This document shows, piece after piece, positions 8,854 through 19,910 of a stretch of DNA of 64,000 bases; position 1 is the first letter of the stretch, and each line of letters opens with the position of its first letter. The stretch is from Dryococelus australis (lineage: Eukaryota > Arthropoda > Insecta > Phasmatodea > Phasmatidae). The notes below the pieces were generated by a model, which saw only the letters and a list, made by a program, of their open reading frames with translations, searched no databases and was not told the DNA's origin. The position numbers and the translations under genes were made by a program. The stretch is from the NCBI GenBank assembly GCA_029891345.1, contig CM056994.1:59117251-59181250 (forward strand), read 5' to 3'.

Positions 8854-10015
8854 CGGTAAAACTTCCGTTGATGGACACTTCTTTGTGATTGACATTTCCC
8901 AATAGCGGCTGAGCTTTCAATTCCCTGGCACGATAATATGGGCTGTAATGGATGTAATGACTTTGAAAAGCGGACGTTCTTGATAAGACACGGACATAAA
9001 CAATGTACGGGGTTTTAATTGTGGCGCATGCTTAGTAACAGATACAAACATCCCCATTGAGCACTATAGAAAATCGAACTGCTGTTTATTTACGTTAATG
9101 TTTCTAAAAACAACAGCCATTTTTTGTTAGCAACCACAGAGCAAGCATTTTCACACTTGCTTGTGAATGAAAACATTTTGTTGTGGCGAGACTGTTACCA
9201 ATTGAACCGCAAAGCTCCATAGTCACCAATTTATTAACGAAGAAAAAATATTAAAAAAAACTTATTTCAACCAGTTTTTAGCATACATCTGCGAAAGGTG
9301 AACAAAAACATTGGAAGGGGGAGATATTAAATCAGACTTCAACAAGCTAAGATATAAATTAATATGACCAAAAACTAAATCAGGCTCTACAGTAAACTTA
9401 TGCAGGTAAGTTCATATTATTAATCACAGAGATTGTTTTTGAGAAACACAAATGTTTTTATAACTTCTACTGTCGTTGGCCAAGTTCACTAGACATTTAT
9501 CCCACCATTAACATTTCCCTGCATTTTCTGAGTTGTTTATCTTTGTTTATTTATTATTGAAACATTTAATTTACATTCCATTTCTTACGTCGCATGGTCA
9601 TATAACATAATCTATGGTTTATACCCTTAAACGATTTTCAACACATCGGCATATGCAACAAGGCATTTGAAGTTTTATTTTTTAAATAAGGGGGATGTAG
9701 ATGGTTTGAAAATTATGTGCGATGTTCAGATTCACTTGGGAAAACAAATGCTGTCCACAAAACAAACCACAATTGATGACTCTTTTAAATAGTGAAGAAG
9801 CCTTCTGAAAGGTTAATAGACACAGACACAAATAATTTTTCTATAATTTTAAAATGTTTACTTTCATAATGGACATGAAAAACAGTGCTACACTTTCTGA
9901 AATGATTTTTTTGAATTAAAATTCACTTCTGTAAATTATTTTTATGGTGACCTATTTCCCAATAAAGGAGACTTCTCCTTTCCTGAAAGTTGTCTTGTAT
10001 TGAGAAGTTTCACTG
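8854..10015. mobile_element. Pogo-like non-autonomous DNA transposon
   Basis: Left end CGGTAAAACTTCCG and right end complement CAGTGAAACTTCTC are similar inverted termini, each flanked by TA (8852-8853 and 10016-10017), as in the Tc1/mariner superfamily. The 1,162-bp interior has no transposase frame. The TIR match is short (about 12 of 14), so boundaries are tentative. Confidence 0.4.
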
Positions 10016-10057
10016 TACATAGTTACCTAGTAAAACATGTGAAGATGTACTGTTATA

Positions 10058-10457
10058 AGCTGTTCGTGGTAAAATGAGCACTTTTGAAAGCCTTGCTTAA
10101 GATCTACTCGTATGAATGTTGTCTCTTCTTCCGTCTTATGTAAAATTAACATTGCCGCGGGTCTCATCACTTTATTCATGCATCAGTCAAGTGAATCTGT
10201 GAAATTATTAGAGAAGTAAATATTTTTCAAATTTGCAAATTTTTTCGTTTTGGAGCATTAAAAATATACAGAAAGTGAAAGAAATAATTTAAGTTGTTAC
10301 AAATGGTGTTTTTTTTTTTCTTTTTTTTTTTTTTTCTTTCTTTCAACTTTGCTGGGGGGGCCATGATTCTCAGTGCACCCGCTAAAATATATACAGGAAG
10401 GGACAGTGACTTTCTTACGGTTGATTTCAGAAGTGCTCACTTCATCATGAACAGTAG
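10058..10457. mobile_element. MITE, family TTCACGGTAAAATGAG, copy 1
   Basis: About 400 bp with inverted ends AGCTGTTCGTGGTAAAATG and, in complement at the right, CTGTTCATGATGAAGTGAG. The interior matches the copies at 41312 and 63058 along most of its length (for example TTATGTAAAATTAACATTG and the GCTAAAATATATACAGG region near the right end). Contains a T-rich expansion at 10310-10340. No ORF. Confidence 0.75.
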
Positions 10458-12034
10458 TTAAATAGCCTAACTACGCAGTGCAGTAAACAAACCTCCCATA
10501 TTTGTAAAATAAACTAAAGCGTAGTAAATTATTGATAAAGTTGTTTCATAACTAAAAATTAAATGAAAGACTGGTTCTTTTTATTGGTTTATAAAACATT
10601 ACCTAAATGATCTTCACATGTAATTAGTAGTGGCTGGTAATGTCAAAATGGAAATAAAAATGTATAAATTTTTCAAAAGATGTTTTGTAATAAAACTAAG
10701 TGTTTGTGTGATGTGCTCTGATACCAGCTGTTACTGCATGTGACAAACATTTGAATCATTGCCTGAAGTTTTGCTTCACAGAGGCAGGTAATTTCCAGTA
10801 GTTTATCAATACAGTATTTTCTTAGCATGTGGCATCTTTCAGTTTACTAGTGGTTCTTTGATAATGTGTGCATGGTACCTAACATTGCCATGTTGAGATG
10901 AAGTGCTGGGGGAACAGTGTTGCCAAACTTTGGTTGATCTTTTACTAAATGTGTGGTGGCCTTATTGAGTTGAAACCATACATCTGAATTGTAAGGTTCT
11001 GTGAATTTGAGTAGATTAAACATTTTTGTGTTTAAATCCATACCCCTTCCTTATTCAAAATGTAATCAACCTGGTTTTAATAATTTTTATTTTCTAAGCA
11101 TTTAGTGTTCACAACGAAATAGGTTTTTTGTCTATGTGTGTCTGCATGTGCGTGCACGTGTTAACTTGTCCTTCCAGCAAGAAACATTTCCTATAAATCA
11201 GCACAAAGAAATGTTATGATGGCAACGATTGATATTCGTTGCATTTTTTCAAGAACTGAAAACTTTGGTATGCTATTTGTGAATATAAGTGCATATGCCA
11301 AGGCTTCAATATTTGTTACAACATAATGCTCCAGATGTTATGTGACCATTAAGTAGCTGTCATACACACTGATTTTTTCAAAAATTTAGAATTGAGATAT
11401 TTCTACTAACTTATTCCTGTAACAATGAGGATTTTAGCTATCATAATTATATGCTTCCTAACAATTGAATGTAATGTGAAATTCAATGAACATTGCTTTC
11501 AAGAAAATGTGCATTCATTATCACAAAATTGTAACAATATGTGGTATGCTGATTTTGATGTTCTTGAAAATTGTCATATTTTGGTTATAGCATGTTGTCT
11601 GTATAACTGCAAACAAATACACTGATGGGAAAAATTATGAAATTAAAAAATAAATTTGCTTCTGAGATCTAAATTGTTACTTTACAAGACAGTATGTACT
11701 GGAAACCTATGCTCTTTCCATGGATCTTTTAGATGTTTCTTACACTGATACATCAGTAGGTTTAAACATTTGTATTATTAACTTGTAAAAGTATTAAATT
11801 AATCAATCTCATATTTTGAAAATAATGAGCTTGTAGTTTAAATTTTTTTTCAGGGCATTACAATAATATTGGTGGTAGACAATAAAAGTATAGATAATCA
11901 TAAGCCTTAGGGATACAACATTGATTTGGCATGAACGTTGGTACTAAGAATGGAGTATATTTGTTTATGTCAATCTCTTGTCAAGTTTTTCTGTAAGTTA
12001 AAAATGATGTTAATCAGTACACGTATATTTTCAG
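10458..12034. other. Intergenic or intronic DNA upstream of the mRpS2 exon
   Basis: AT-rich with no recognised coding exon. N-terminal exons of mRpS2, including the mitochondrial targeting part, must lie here or further upstream, but none can be picked with confidence. The last 12 bases are the splice acceptor for the exon at 12035. Confidence 0.4.
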
Positions 12035-12717
12035 ATGTGCCTGGAAGCGTTTTGGACCCACTGAAGCACCTAGATTACTTCAGAATCCATGATTTATTCA
12101 CGGTCCAGGACTTGTTTGAAGCGAGGGTACACCTGGGCCATAAGGAAGGCTCCTTGGACGAACGCATGAAACCATTTATCTTCGGCTCGCGGCTGGGCCA
12201 CCTGGTGTTTGACCTCGACATCACTGCATACCATCTGCGACAAGCCCTCAACTTCACTGCCCACATTGCATTCAATGGGGGCATTGTGTTGTTTGTTCAT
12301 CGAGGTGCACAGAACTCCCTCTTGGTCGAACGTGTTGCAAAGGAGTGTGGTGAGTTTGCACACACGCGATTCTGGCGTGGGGGGATCTTCACCAATTCTG
12401 AGAGGCAGTTCGGGACGGTGACGCGGCTCCCGGACCTCTGCATATTTTTCAACACACTCAATTCTATACTTTCACAACATACTGCAGTTTTGGAGGCAGC
12501 CAAAATGCTTATCCCATCTGTTGGCATCGTTGATACAAACTGTAATCCCAACCTCATCACATACCCAGTCCCAGGGAATGATGACACCCCTTGTGCCATA
12601 GCGCTGTACTGCAAGCTGTTCAAGGAAGCCATCCGCCGTGGCAAGGAGGAGCGGACCAGGGTTCTCCAGTTGTTAAATACCCAGGATGAATCTAAACTAC
12701 AATCGAGCACAACATGA
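12035..12717 (+). CDS. mRpS2: Mitochondrial ribosomal protein S2 (uS2m), terminal exon
   Basis: A single uninterrupted exon encodes nearly the whole uS2 domain: HDLFTVQDLFEARVHLGH, SRLGHLVFDLD, LNFTAHIAFNGG, CGEFAHTRFWRGG, VRLPDL-type RLPDLCIFFNTLN, and VGIVDTNCNPNLITYPVPG followed by NDDTP. These match animal MRPS2 block for block. The protein is part of the mitochondrial small ribosomal subunit. The exon starts after a pyrimidine-rich acceptor (TATTTTCAG, G at 12034), entering in phase 1, and ends at the TGA at 12715-12717. G+C is higher than in the surroundings, consistent with selection. The targeting peptide exon is not identified. This is the only convincing intact host coding sequence in the window. 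Confidence 0.95.
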
Positions 12718-13170
12718 ATCACCCAAGAACTATCTTTGTAGTTGTTGTTGATGGGTAAGAGTGAATGCTATTTGAATTCTTATTTAATATGGTTGTGTTC
12801 AGATATGTAACCCAGACAACATAATTTTTTTTTCTTGCACTTCTATGTTACATTTTAGATTTATTATACATTGTGATGTATATAGACATAAATATGTAAA
12901 GAAATTTATTACATATTTCTTAAATTAAATTTAGTGCCTTTTTTGTCAATGGCTGTTTTTCATGCTGTGCTGAAATAATTTTTAAACAGTTTTATTTTAT
13001 TTCCTCTTTAGCTATGACCTCAAATGGTGTTCTACAAAATATTTGTTTTCCAGGACATCAGACATGGTTGAAAATACTTTAGTGGTTTAACTTGGTTTTA
13101 GCTTGAATAGTTTGAGGAAGGGGAGTAATTTAATATACTGGTGGTAAAGCTACGAAAATGCTTGTTTTAA

Positions 13171-13176
13171 AATAAA
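13171..13176 (+). promoter_or_regulatory. Candidate polyadenylation signal of mRpS2
   Basis: AATAAA about 450 bp after the mRpS2 stop codon in an AT-rich 3' region. It is the first canonical hexamer noted downstream; use is inferred from position only. Confidence 0.4.
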
Positions 13177-14235
13177 GAGTACTTCCTTTGCTAAATAGTA
13201 GATTGAACAGTTTTTTTTTGTTAGCAGCAACCTGAATTAACTAGGTAATTTCATTAAATTTAAATTTAAAACATGTAAATTATTCTACAACTAAAACCAC
13301 AGAATGACTAGGGTAGCAATCAACTTTTTGTGCCTGGATGTGTGTGTGTAGTAGTTAATCATATTTTGTTGTTCAGAACATGTGGTTATATCTTGGTAAA
13401 AATAAGGCTTGTTCAAATTCAACTGCCAAATGCCCATTTTTCATTTTATCTATTCAAAACATACAGTGACATAGTAAAAATGCTGTTCACATCCAAGCCA
13501 TCATGGAATAAGACCTATGCTGCATTTTGGGACACAAGATTTTATTTTAGTCTTACACCAATGTAAATTACCATTCTATGGAGTTTGCTTTATGATAATG
13601 TTAGCAGTTTACTTCCATTGATTGTTTCATCCCGTGGTGAATATTTGGCCTTCAACATTTCTCTACATGCTGCCGCTCCTATGGGTTGTATCTGGTGCTT
13701 AAATATTGTTGCCAGAAGCATTAGCAAATCACAGTTCGACACAGAGAATAAGTTACCTCAAAATTTTCCATAGTGGGTGTATTGTTGTTCTTATTTGGCA
13801 AGTGCATTCTGAATGGGTACAGTAGATCCTTATTAAAATGGCCCCTCACTGTTTCCCGAAATAAGGTCATAAAGACAGGTCAGTCACTATAGATATTTTG
13901 GGAACTTTTGGACGGTTTTGACCCAACCCCAACCACTATAAATCAAAATTTTCCAATTTGTGTATGAAGTCCATGTTCATTTGCCTCTTAGCATGAAAAT
14001 GGCACATTTTTAAAACTAAACACAAATTTATTTTTGAAGCAGAATCTGAAAAAAGGTGATATCCTAATGGCATAACTTCCCCTTGTGTCCCAAAATGTTA
14101 GAACATCATGACTGTGATATTTTCACTGCAGCATACCAAAAATTTTAGCACAGTTTACAAATGCTGCTATTAAAAGTTGTTTTATAAAGTCAAGATATCA
14201 GTAAATGAAGGGATTCAGGTACTTCTGGTAGTTAT
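13177..14235. other. Non-coding stretch after mRpS2
   Basis: No convincing coding content. A pogo-like terminus (TACAGTAGATCCTTATTAAA) begins near 13818, but no matching partner end was found. The rest is unexplained AT-rich DNA. Confidence 0.35.
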
Positions 14236-14365
14236 AGGCTGTTCACATTAAAGTGAACACTTTTGATGCCCTAGTTACTTTTTCCTATCTGGCATTTTTT
14301 TATTCTTCCACCACTTTTTAAAAATATTATTGCCATGTAAGTAATAAACACAGTGTATGTATATA
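14236..14365. mobile_element. MITE fragment (left end), family copy 2
   Basis: Starts AGGCTGTTCACATTAAAGTG, the family terminus, and runs into AATAAACACAGTGTATGTAT. That same word begins the fragment at 43845, so these two represent a subfamily with a different interior from the 10058, 41312 and 63058 copies. The right end is missing. Confidence 0.5.
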
Positions 14366-16020
14366 TTGTTGCGAGGTGGAAAAATTTAGGAATGAATAAT
14401 AGGTTGAATAAAATATGATACAAGTAAACAGATAAAGGTTTAATAAAACAAAAATAAATATTAAAATACTCTAAGGTTCAAAGCAGATGTTAAGAAAGGG
14501 AAATGCTACTACTGCAATTAACCTTAAACTCTCAAAAATAAAAAGTTGCCTGCACCACATGCTTGAATAGAATGGCAACAAACACAAAGGCAAGCATGAA
14601 GCCCTATCAATACCGGATGTCTCACTCACTTCTCAAAACTAAACAGTTAATCACATTATTTTCACTCAATTATTCAAACTGAGCATTAGTTAAAAGAAAA
14701 CATAGATACAACAGGGTAATTTAAACATAGATCAAAAGGAAGTGAAAATGTGGAGGCGGGACGGAGTATTACTTGCTTACACAGAGATACACTGAGATCG
14801 CTTCACAGTTCCAGTGCTATCAAGGAGTTACATGGCATGTTGTAACTCTCCCATAATCAACTTATGCTTACTTCTAAGTACCTAACTACAACCCAAAAAT
14901 ACAGCTGCTTGCACAAGAGAGAAAATTCAGCTTAAATGGATATCAATTTTAGAGAAAAAAAGTAGAAGTAATACACACCAAATATAAAAAATAATTGTTT
15001 ATTAAATGACTACTAATGATAACAAACAACAGTAATTGTTTACATTAAATAGTCAACAAGCCATTACAAATAAAAGGAAAAATCACCATTTAAACTTGAG
15101 TGTAAAAGAAAACTTTGAATAAAATAGTAAGAACAATCAACATCAAGAATCTATCAGCAACAAAACAGTCAATAGATTTTCGAGAAATAAAAATAAGGTT
15201 TTGATTAATAACAATATAATTTATTAAGTTTCCTTAGTGAGTAGTGCTCTGCTTAATGATTGTGTTTAAAAAAAGTAGTTTTGTCTTTGATGTAAGGAAA
15301 CTAATCTCAAAAATTTCAATTACAACAAATTATTCTTTAACAGTGTCCTTTCTGAATTACTGTGTGATAACTGGTATTCATAATCATAAAAGAAAATAAT
15401 TCATCGAATTAAAAAAATAAAGAAAAGCGAAAACACTTAAACTGAGGTTCGTAGTTCTTGTTAAAAGGACATTTAGGTACTGTTCAGAGTTACAAAATCC
15501 AAATATAAAATCTGGTAACCAATACAAAAACTCTGATAATTTTTAACGGGATCTTTGTGTCAGAGATTAGCTCATTCCCAACATCAACGATAACTGTTGC
15601 GAAAATCACCCGTGGAACAATAGGCAGCTATTAACTCCTCCAAATACAACTCTAATTTACTTAGCGTGGGATTGGCCTGAAATTTATCTATAATTAAAAC
15701 GGTGGAGTAGAAAATCATTTGACGTAAATAACTGTAAGGGGAGTACTTAACAAAACACAGACGCTAATCATGTGGGATAGACTACGACAACCAGTGTAGT
15801 ATACCAGCCTGAGACCAATTCTCAGGAACAATAGGATACAGATGAGATAAAAATTAAATTTAAATTACTGAAATTAAATTTATTCTCAATTACATTTATT
15901 TTCAGCAATAACGTCTGAAGAAAAAGTTTACGACTTATTAGTATGGAAAACTTCAGAACTAGAGTAATCGTCCAATTACGTCTAGAATCCCTTAACCTTG
16001 AATCATTATACCTTAACATC
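14366..16020. other. AT-rich non-coding block
   Basis: About 1.65 kb without a supported gene. Multiple AATAAA-like words and A-rich strings suggest an untranslated or LTR-like region of a mobile element (the minus strand is pyrimidine-rich near 14420-14470). No paired repeat was found, so it is left unassigned. Confidence 0.3.
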
Positions 16021-16035
16021 TAGATGATAGTGGCC

Positions 16036-16100
16036 ATGAAGTGTGTGTGTGTGCATGTGTGTGTATGTATGTATGTGTATATATATAGACACACACACAA
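16036..16100. repeat. Compound GT/TA/CA microsatellite
   Basis: Runs of GTGTGTGTGT, GTATGTATGT, TATATATA then ACACACACAC, forming a self-complementary simple repeat. It marks the left limit of recognisable Gypsy element A. Confidence 0.85.
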
Positions 16101-16179
16101 CAGAACTGCCAGCAAGAACCACAGAGGCAGTACAAACCGTCCCTTAATGAGCCACTGGTTTTGCGTGGTGACAGCCAAC

Positions 16180-17190
16180 CTGTACAGCAACACCAGAATG
16201 AATGATGGCAGTCACCAGAGCCGTGGAGGCAGGTACAACTCCAGCCTGTTTCCAGCGCCTTCCCACCTTTGCGAACCTGACCAGCGAGGACCTGCAGACC
16301 TTCATAGAGGACTGCATGGCGCAACTAAAAAGGTACCTTGTTTGTCAACAAGAGTCACTAAATAGAACAGGGGGACAACTTGCAGGGGAAACTAGCATAT
16401 GGTGGCGTATCATAAGCCACTATGGCATAACATAGGAATTTTAAAGCAGTTTCCAGAGTCACTTCACAAATACCTATTCATCACTCCAGGCACAGTGTGG
16501 AGCAGTGCTGGAGGTGCAAAAACCAGGGGAAACGTTAACTGCATTTACCATAAAGAAAATTAATCGAATCAAGCACTTTACCCCAACATGAATGAGACAG
16601 AAATCTTAGAGGTATTAGTCTCAACAGTTAGGGCAGAAAACCGACTTGCATTAGCTCCATTCATTCATCATTGCACAGAGGATTTTATGCACTCTGTAGT
16701 GCGATTAGATTAAGCCAACCAGAAACACAGAACACCTACACAAGAAGGGAAAGGGTTTTTCCCACACCGTAGATGAGACACAGAGCAGGGAGGGCAAGCA
16801 GAAGCACAACGAACTGGGTGCGGAAGGAAAAGCGCCGCAAGTACACTGCCACCTAAAAACCCAGAACCTAGACAAGTAGGAGAGGCAACACCAGTTCCAG
16901 GAATGGCAAAGGGACAAGGTTTTAAAAACGACCCCCATATGCATGTGTATATTGCAAGGGAGAAGAAAAGTGTCATTGGCACAATGAATGTCCCTACAGG
17001 GACACGGGGGATGGGGGGGGAAAAAATGCAGACAGGAAATTGCCCACTGGGTAGACGAGCCGGTCGCTCTCTTCCCCCCTGGCAAAATGCCTCGAGGTAA
17101 CACTGCTGCATCAGCAACCCTGTCAAGTAACACAAACACCTTAGCAATTCTTGCAACAGCAGATCAACACACAAAAATGCAAAATCTTGA
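16180..17190 (+). pseudogene. Gypsy element A: gag remnant
   Basis: In-frame pieces resemble the gag of element D: CFQRLPTFANLTSEDLQTF corresponds to D's RFQSLPTYTGTASEDLLGF, followed by the IWWRIISHYGIT block. A nucleocapsid-type zinc knuckle follows at about 16938-16993 (CVYC...HWHNECPY). Several stops and shifts interrupt it. Gag packages the retrotransposon RNA. A runs on the + strand and its protease and most reverse transcriptase are missing. Confidence 0.65.
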
Positions 17191-18005
17191 AAATAGCAGA
17201 CCCCTTAAATCAGCTCGCTGATGAGCTGTCATGCACACCTGGCAATGCAGTGGGTGGACAGATGGGATGACCTACTGCCCCCACTGCATGCAGCCACCTG
17301 TCGAACACTTGACGAGGGCATAGTGTATTGAAGCCAAATACAGGTACTGCCAACAAAACCTGCACTCGGGTTAAATGAATCGCAGGCCAACATTCTGAGT
17401 GTGCAACAACAATGTTCTGACACGCGTATTGTCACGACCATCATACAAGGTGACCAGGAGTGGTGGCACATCAACAGTACATGCATCAAGACACTGCCGT
17501 GTCAACCAGGAGCAACATGGCACATCTACGTGCCTAAGAGTGAATGAGAGCACGTGCTGCACTATGCATACATCACACAGTTTGCAGGCCACCCTGGAGC
17601 ATCGCAGACCACAAGAAATGTGCATCAACAGTTTCACTGGCCTTGCATCACCAGAGATGTAAGGCATTATGTGAGGGAGTACGTTATGTGTAACTTGTAC
17701 AAAAGTCGCCGATCCGACAAATTTTAACAAAACAGCCACACAAGCCTCAGGAGCTGTTCGAGACTGTCTCATTGAACCTGATGGGACTTTAGCCACGTAC
17801 CTCAAACAGGAAATGCTGCATTTTAATGGTCAGTGATTCATTTTCACACTGGACAGTGGCATATCCAGTTTCCAGTGCACGTGCATGCATCACCACACAT
17901 TTACTGGAAAATGAATTTTTCCCCCATGGGGATACCCACAAACTTTGTTGACTGACAATGGAACACAGCTCCCAGGGAAACATTGGAGGGAACTGTGCAC
18001 CAAGT
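17191..18005 (+). pseudogene. Gypsy element A: RNase H tail and integrase N-terminal part
   Basis: Begins with NQLADELS, the usual end of Gypsy RNase H (n.lADaLSR), directly after gag, showing a deletion of protease and RT. The integrase HHCC zinc-binding region follows near 17570-17700 (FAGHPGASQTTRN, then a WPCITRDVRHYV block and a C-x2-C-like end), then the catalytic core up to DNGTQL and RELCTK at 17955-18005. At 18005 the frame is cut by the insertion of element B; the rest of the integrase resumes at 30632. Confidence 0.75.
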
Positions 18006-18702
18006 TGTAACAACCTGCCTGCCTAACACCAATGACTACTTCTATTATATTTAAGCTGATCTCTCTTACCACCCTTTCTGCTATTCAATGAAAGAGGGGA
18101 AGTCAACTACACACATTTATTGCGATATTTTGGGGAGATATATATATATAAAACAATACGTTAACACAATACAACAATAAGATTCTCCGCACAATACTGT
18201 CTTTACTTTATTCTGACTGACAAGATAATTATACGAACATAAAGGAATACAGTTATACAAGAAACGGTGAGTTGATGATACTCACATATGGGAATACTGA
18301 CATACACGGAAAGATAAGTTAATTATAAGAATAAGAGAATACGATTATACAAAGAACCTAGCCTTGCCACATGATTATTAATTCTTTAAGACGGGACCTC
18401 GATATCGGGAATGCCGCCCTACCGCCTGGCCAGAATTATGCTCACCAATGAAGACGTTGAATATCTTGCAGATGGGCTGGAGCTCCCCGGACCCTCGTGT
18501 TTTTCTGTGTCGCTCCGACACTGACATTGACACATCACACTCTGCCAATAGCCTGGGGGGAGGGGGGTCTGCACTCCTTGCTTGAATAGTCCTAGCCTCA
18601 GTAGGTCAGCCAGGTTTGTTTGTAAAACAGGGGGCTCACTCAGGAATCTATATCCCATCCAAGTTTAGCTCATCGTTTGTGGGCCCCCTGGAGCCCGCTA
18701 CA
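18006..18702 (-). repeat. LTR of element B (3' LTR on the minus strand)
   Basis: 697 bp, TG...CA ended, with an internal (AT)n tract near 18140. It aligns along its length with the repeat at 29878-30627. It lacks the roughly 55 bp present in the other copy (near 29951-30006) and has scattered substitutions, giving a clock for the insertion. Confidence 0.9.
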
Positions 18703-18715
18703 CTACCCCCAGGTC
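18703..18715 (-). promoter_or_regulatory. Polypurine tract of element B
   Basis: On the minus strand the sequence immediately before the LTR reads ACCTGGGGGTAG, a purine-rich primer for plus-strand DNA synthesis. Its location confirms the minus-strand orientation of B. Confidence 0.6.
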
Positions 18716-18870
18716 GAACAAGCAGTCCATCCGGCTGCTGTAGGGTAGCTGGTCCAATAGTTCCACAATTAGAGATTATGTTCGCAACGTAGGGGTCCGG
18801 GAGCTGAGACAAATCTTGATGGGGTTGTAGGTTATGATATTTCTTGAAGACGAGTGGTGGCATTCGCAAG
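18716..18870 (-). pseudogene. Coding remnant at the 3' end of element B
   Basis: Minus-strand frame with LQPHQDLSQLPDPYVANII and a Pro/Gly-rich tail leading into the LTR. It may be the last part of an env or pol C-terminus. Sequence of element C replaces it from about 18.87 kb upward. Confidence 0.3.
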
Positions 18871-18895
18871 TTATACATTAAGGCGGTATCTAGAA

Positions 18896-19910
18896 ATGGA
18901 CGCAGAACAGGTTCGTCAATTACTCGGAAGCCAGCAAAGGCTAATCGAAGCATTTATCATGAATCAACAACAAGCTCAACAGCAGCAATCAGGTAGTACT
19001 ATCACATCATGTGGAACATTGAATACAGCATTACTACCAAATTTTGATCATTACGATTCTACAAAAGAAAGCTTTCGTAATTACAAACAACGTTTTGAAA
19101 ATTACCTGCAGACGAAGAAGGTGAGTTCCGATAAAAAGTATTGTTCTCAAGTACTTCTCAACTCAATTGGTGCCAGCAATTTTAACATGATCTCAGGCCC
19201 TTGGAGCAACAAAAGAACCGCCAGAACTTACCTATGCTGAGCTTATGGAAATGTTGGAAAAGCATTTAGCTCCCAACAGGAACATTCTGGTGGCTCAACA
19301 CCAGTTCTTATCAAAGTATCAGACCAGTGAACAGAAAATTGCAGATTTTACTGTAGCTCTTCATAGTGAGCTAAATTACTGTGATTTTATTTCACAGTGT
19401 GAACGTAAAGTTTCAATTGCAGACACATTTCTGCGAGCTCAGTTTATTCGCGGGTATGTGATAACAGTATTAGCAAACAGCTTCTCCAGTCTGACAAAGT
19501 AGCGTTTAATGAGCTCGTGTTAAAGGCAATTGCATTAGAATCATCAAAAGAAGATTCAAAAACACTTTCACAGAAATCCCAGAATGGGGGGTACATCGAC
19601 AAAAGTCGATATCAACAAAGTTTACCAGGGGAAGAACAACACAAACAGTCGTCCCACACGTGATCACCAACAGTTGCAATCTCACAACCAACATTAACCT
19701 AGATATTCCAGATCAAAATTCAGGATCAATTATAAGGAACTAGGAATTGACAATCTATGCTTGAGATGTGGAGAATATAGCCATCTTTCACCAGATTGCC
19801 GTACCGATTGTGGCGCCCTCTATGACGAGAGGATGCAACAAGGCGGCTATACAAAGCCCTAAGTTGCCCTGAACTGAGTGGTGCGGAGAAAACAAAAAGA
19901 GGCACCAATG
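18896..19910 (+). pseudogene. Gypsy element C: gag
   Basis: ATG at 18896 opens MDAEQVRQLLGSQQRLIEAF, a Gln-rich N-terminus, then LPNFDHYDSTKESFRNYKQR and (second frame, from 19240) LMEMLEKHLAPNR, SKYQTSEQKIADFTVALHSE and ADTFLRAQFIRG. This is the standard insect Gypsy gag pattern. A zinc knuckle CLRCGEYSHLSPDC (C-x2-C-x4-H-x4-C) lies at 19758-19799. Frame breaks occur near 19200, 19500 and 19660. It runs opposite to element B, which contains it. Confidence 0.75.

Noticed and set aside
12075..12722. Long minus-strand frames opposite the mRpS2 exon
   Set aside because: They are the complement of a conserved, GC-richer coding exon; their translations have no domain pattern.
16013..16324. Minus-strand Cys-rich frame with a Tyr/Ile/His/Thr repeat
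   Set aside because: The repeat is the translation of the GT/TA/CA microsatellite and the rest is the shadow of Gypsy gag.
16705..17174. Minus-strand frames of 144-154 codons
   Set aside because: Antisense of the Gypsy A gag tail, whose zinc knuckle is on the + strand; no recognisable domain.
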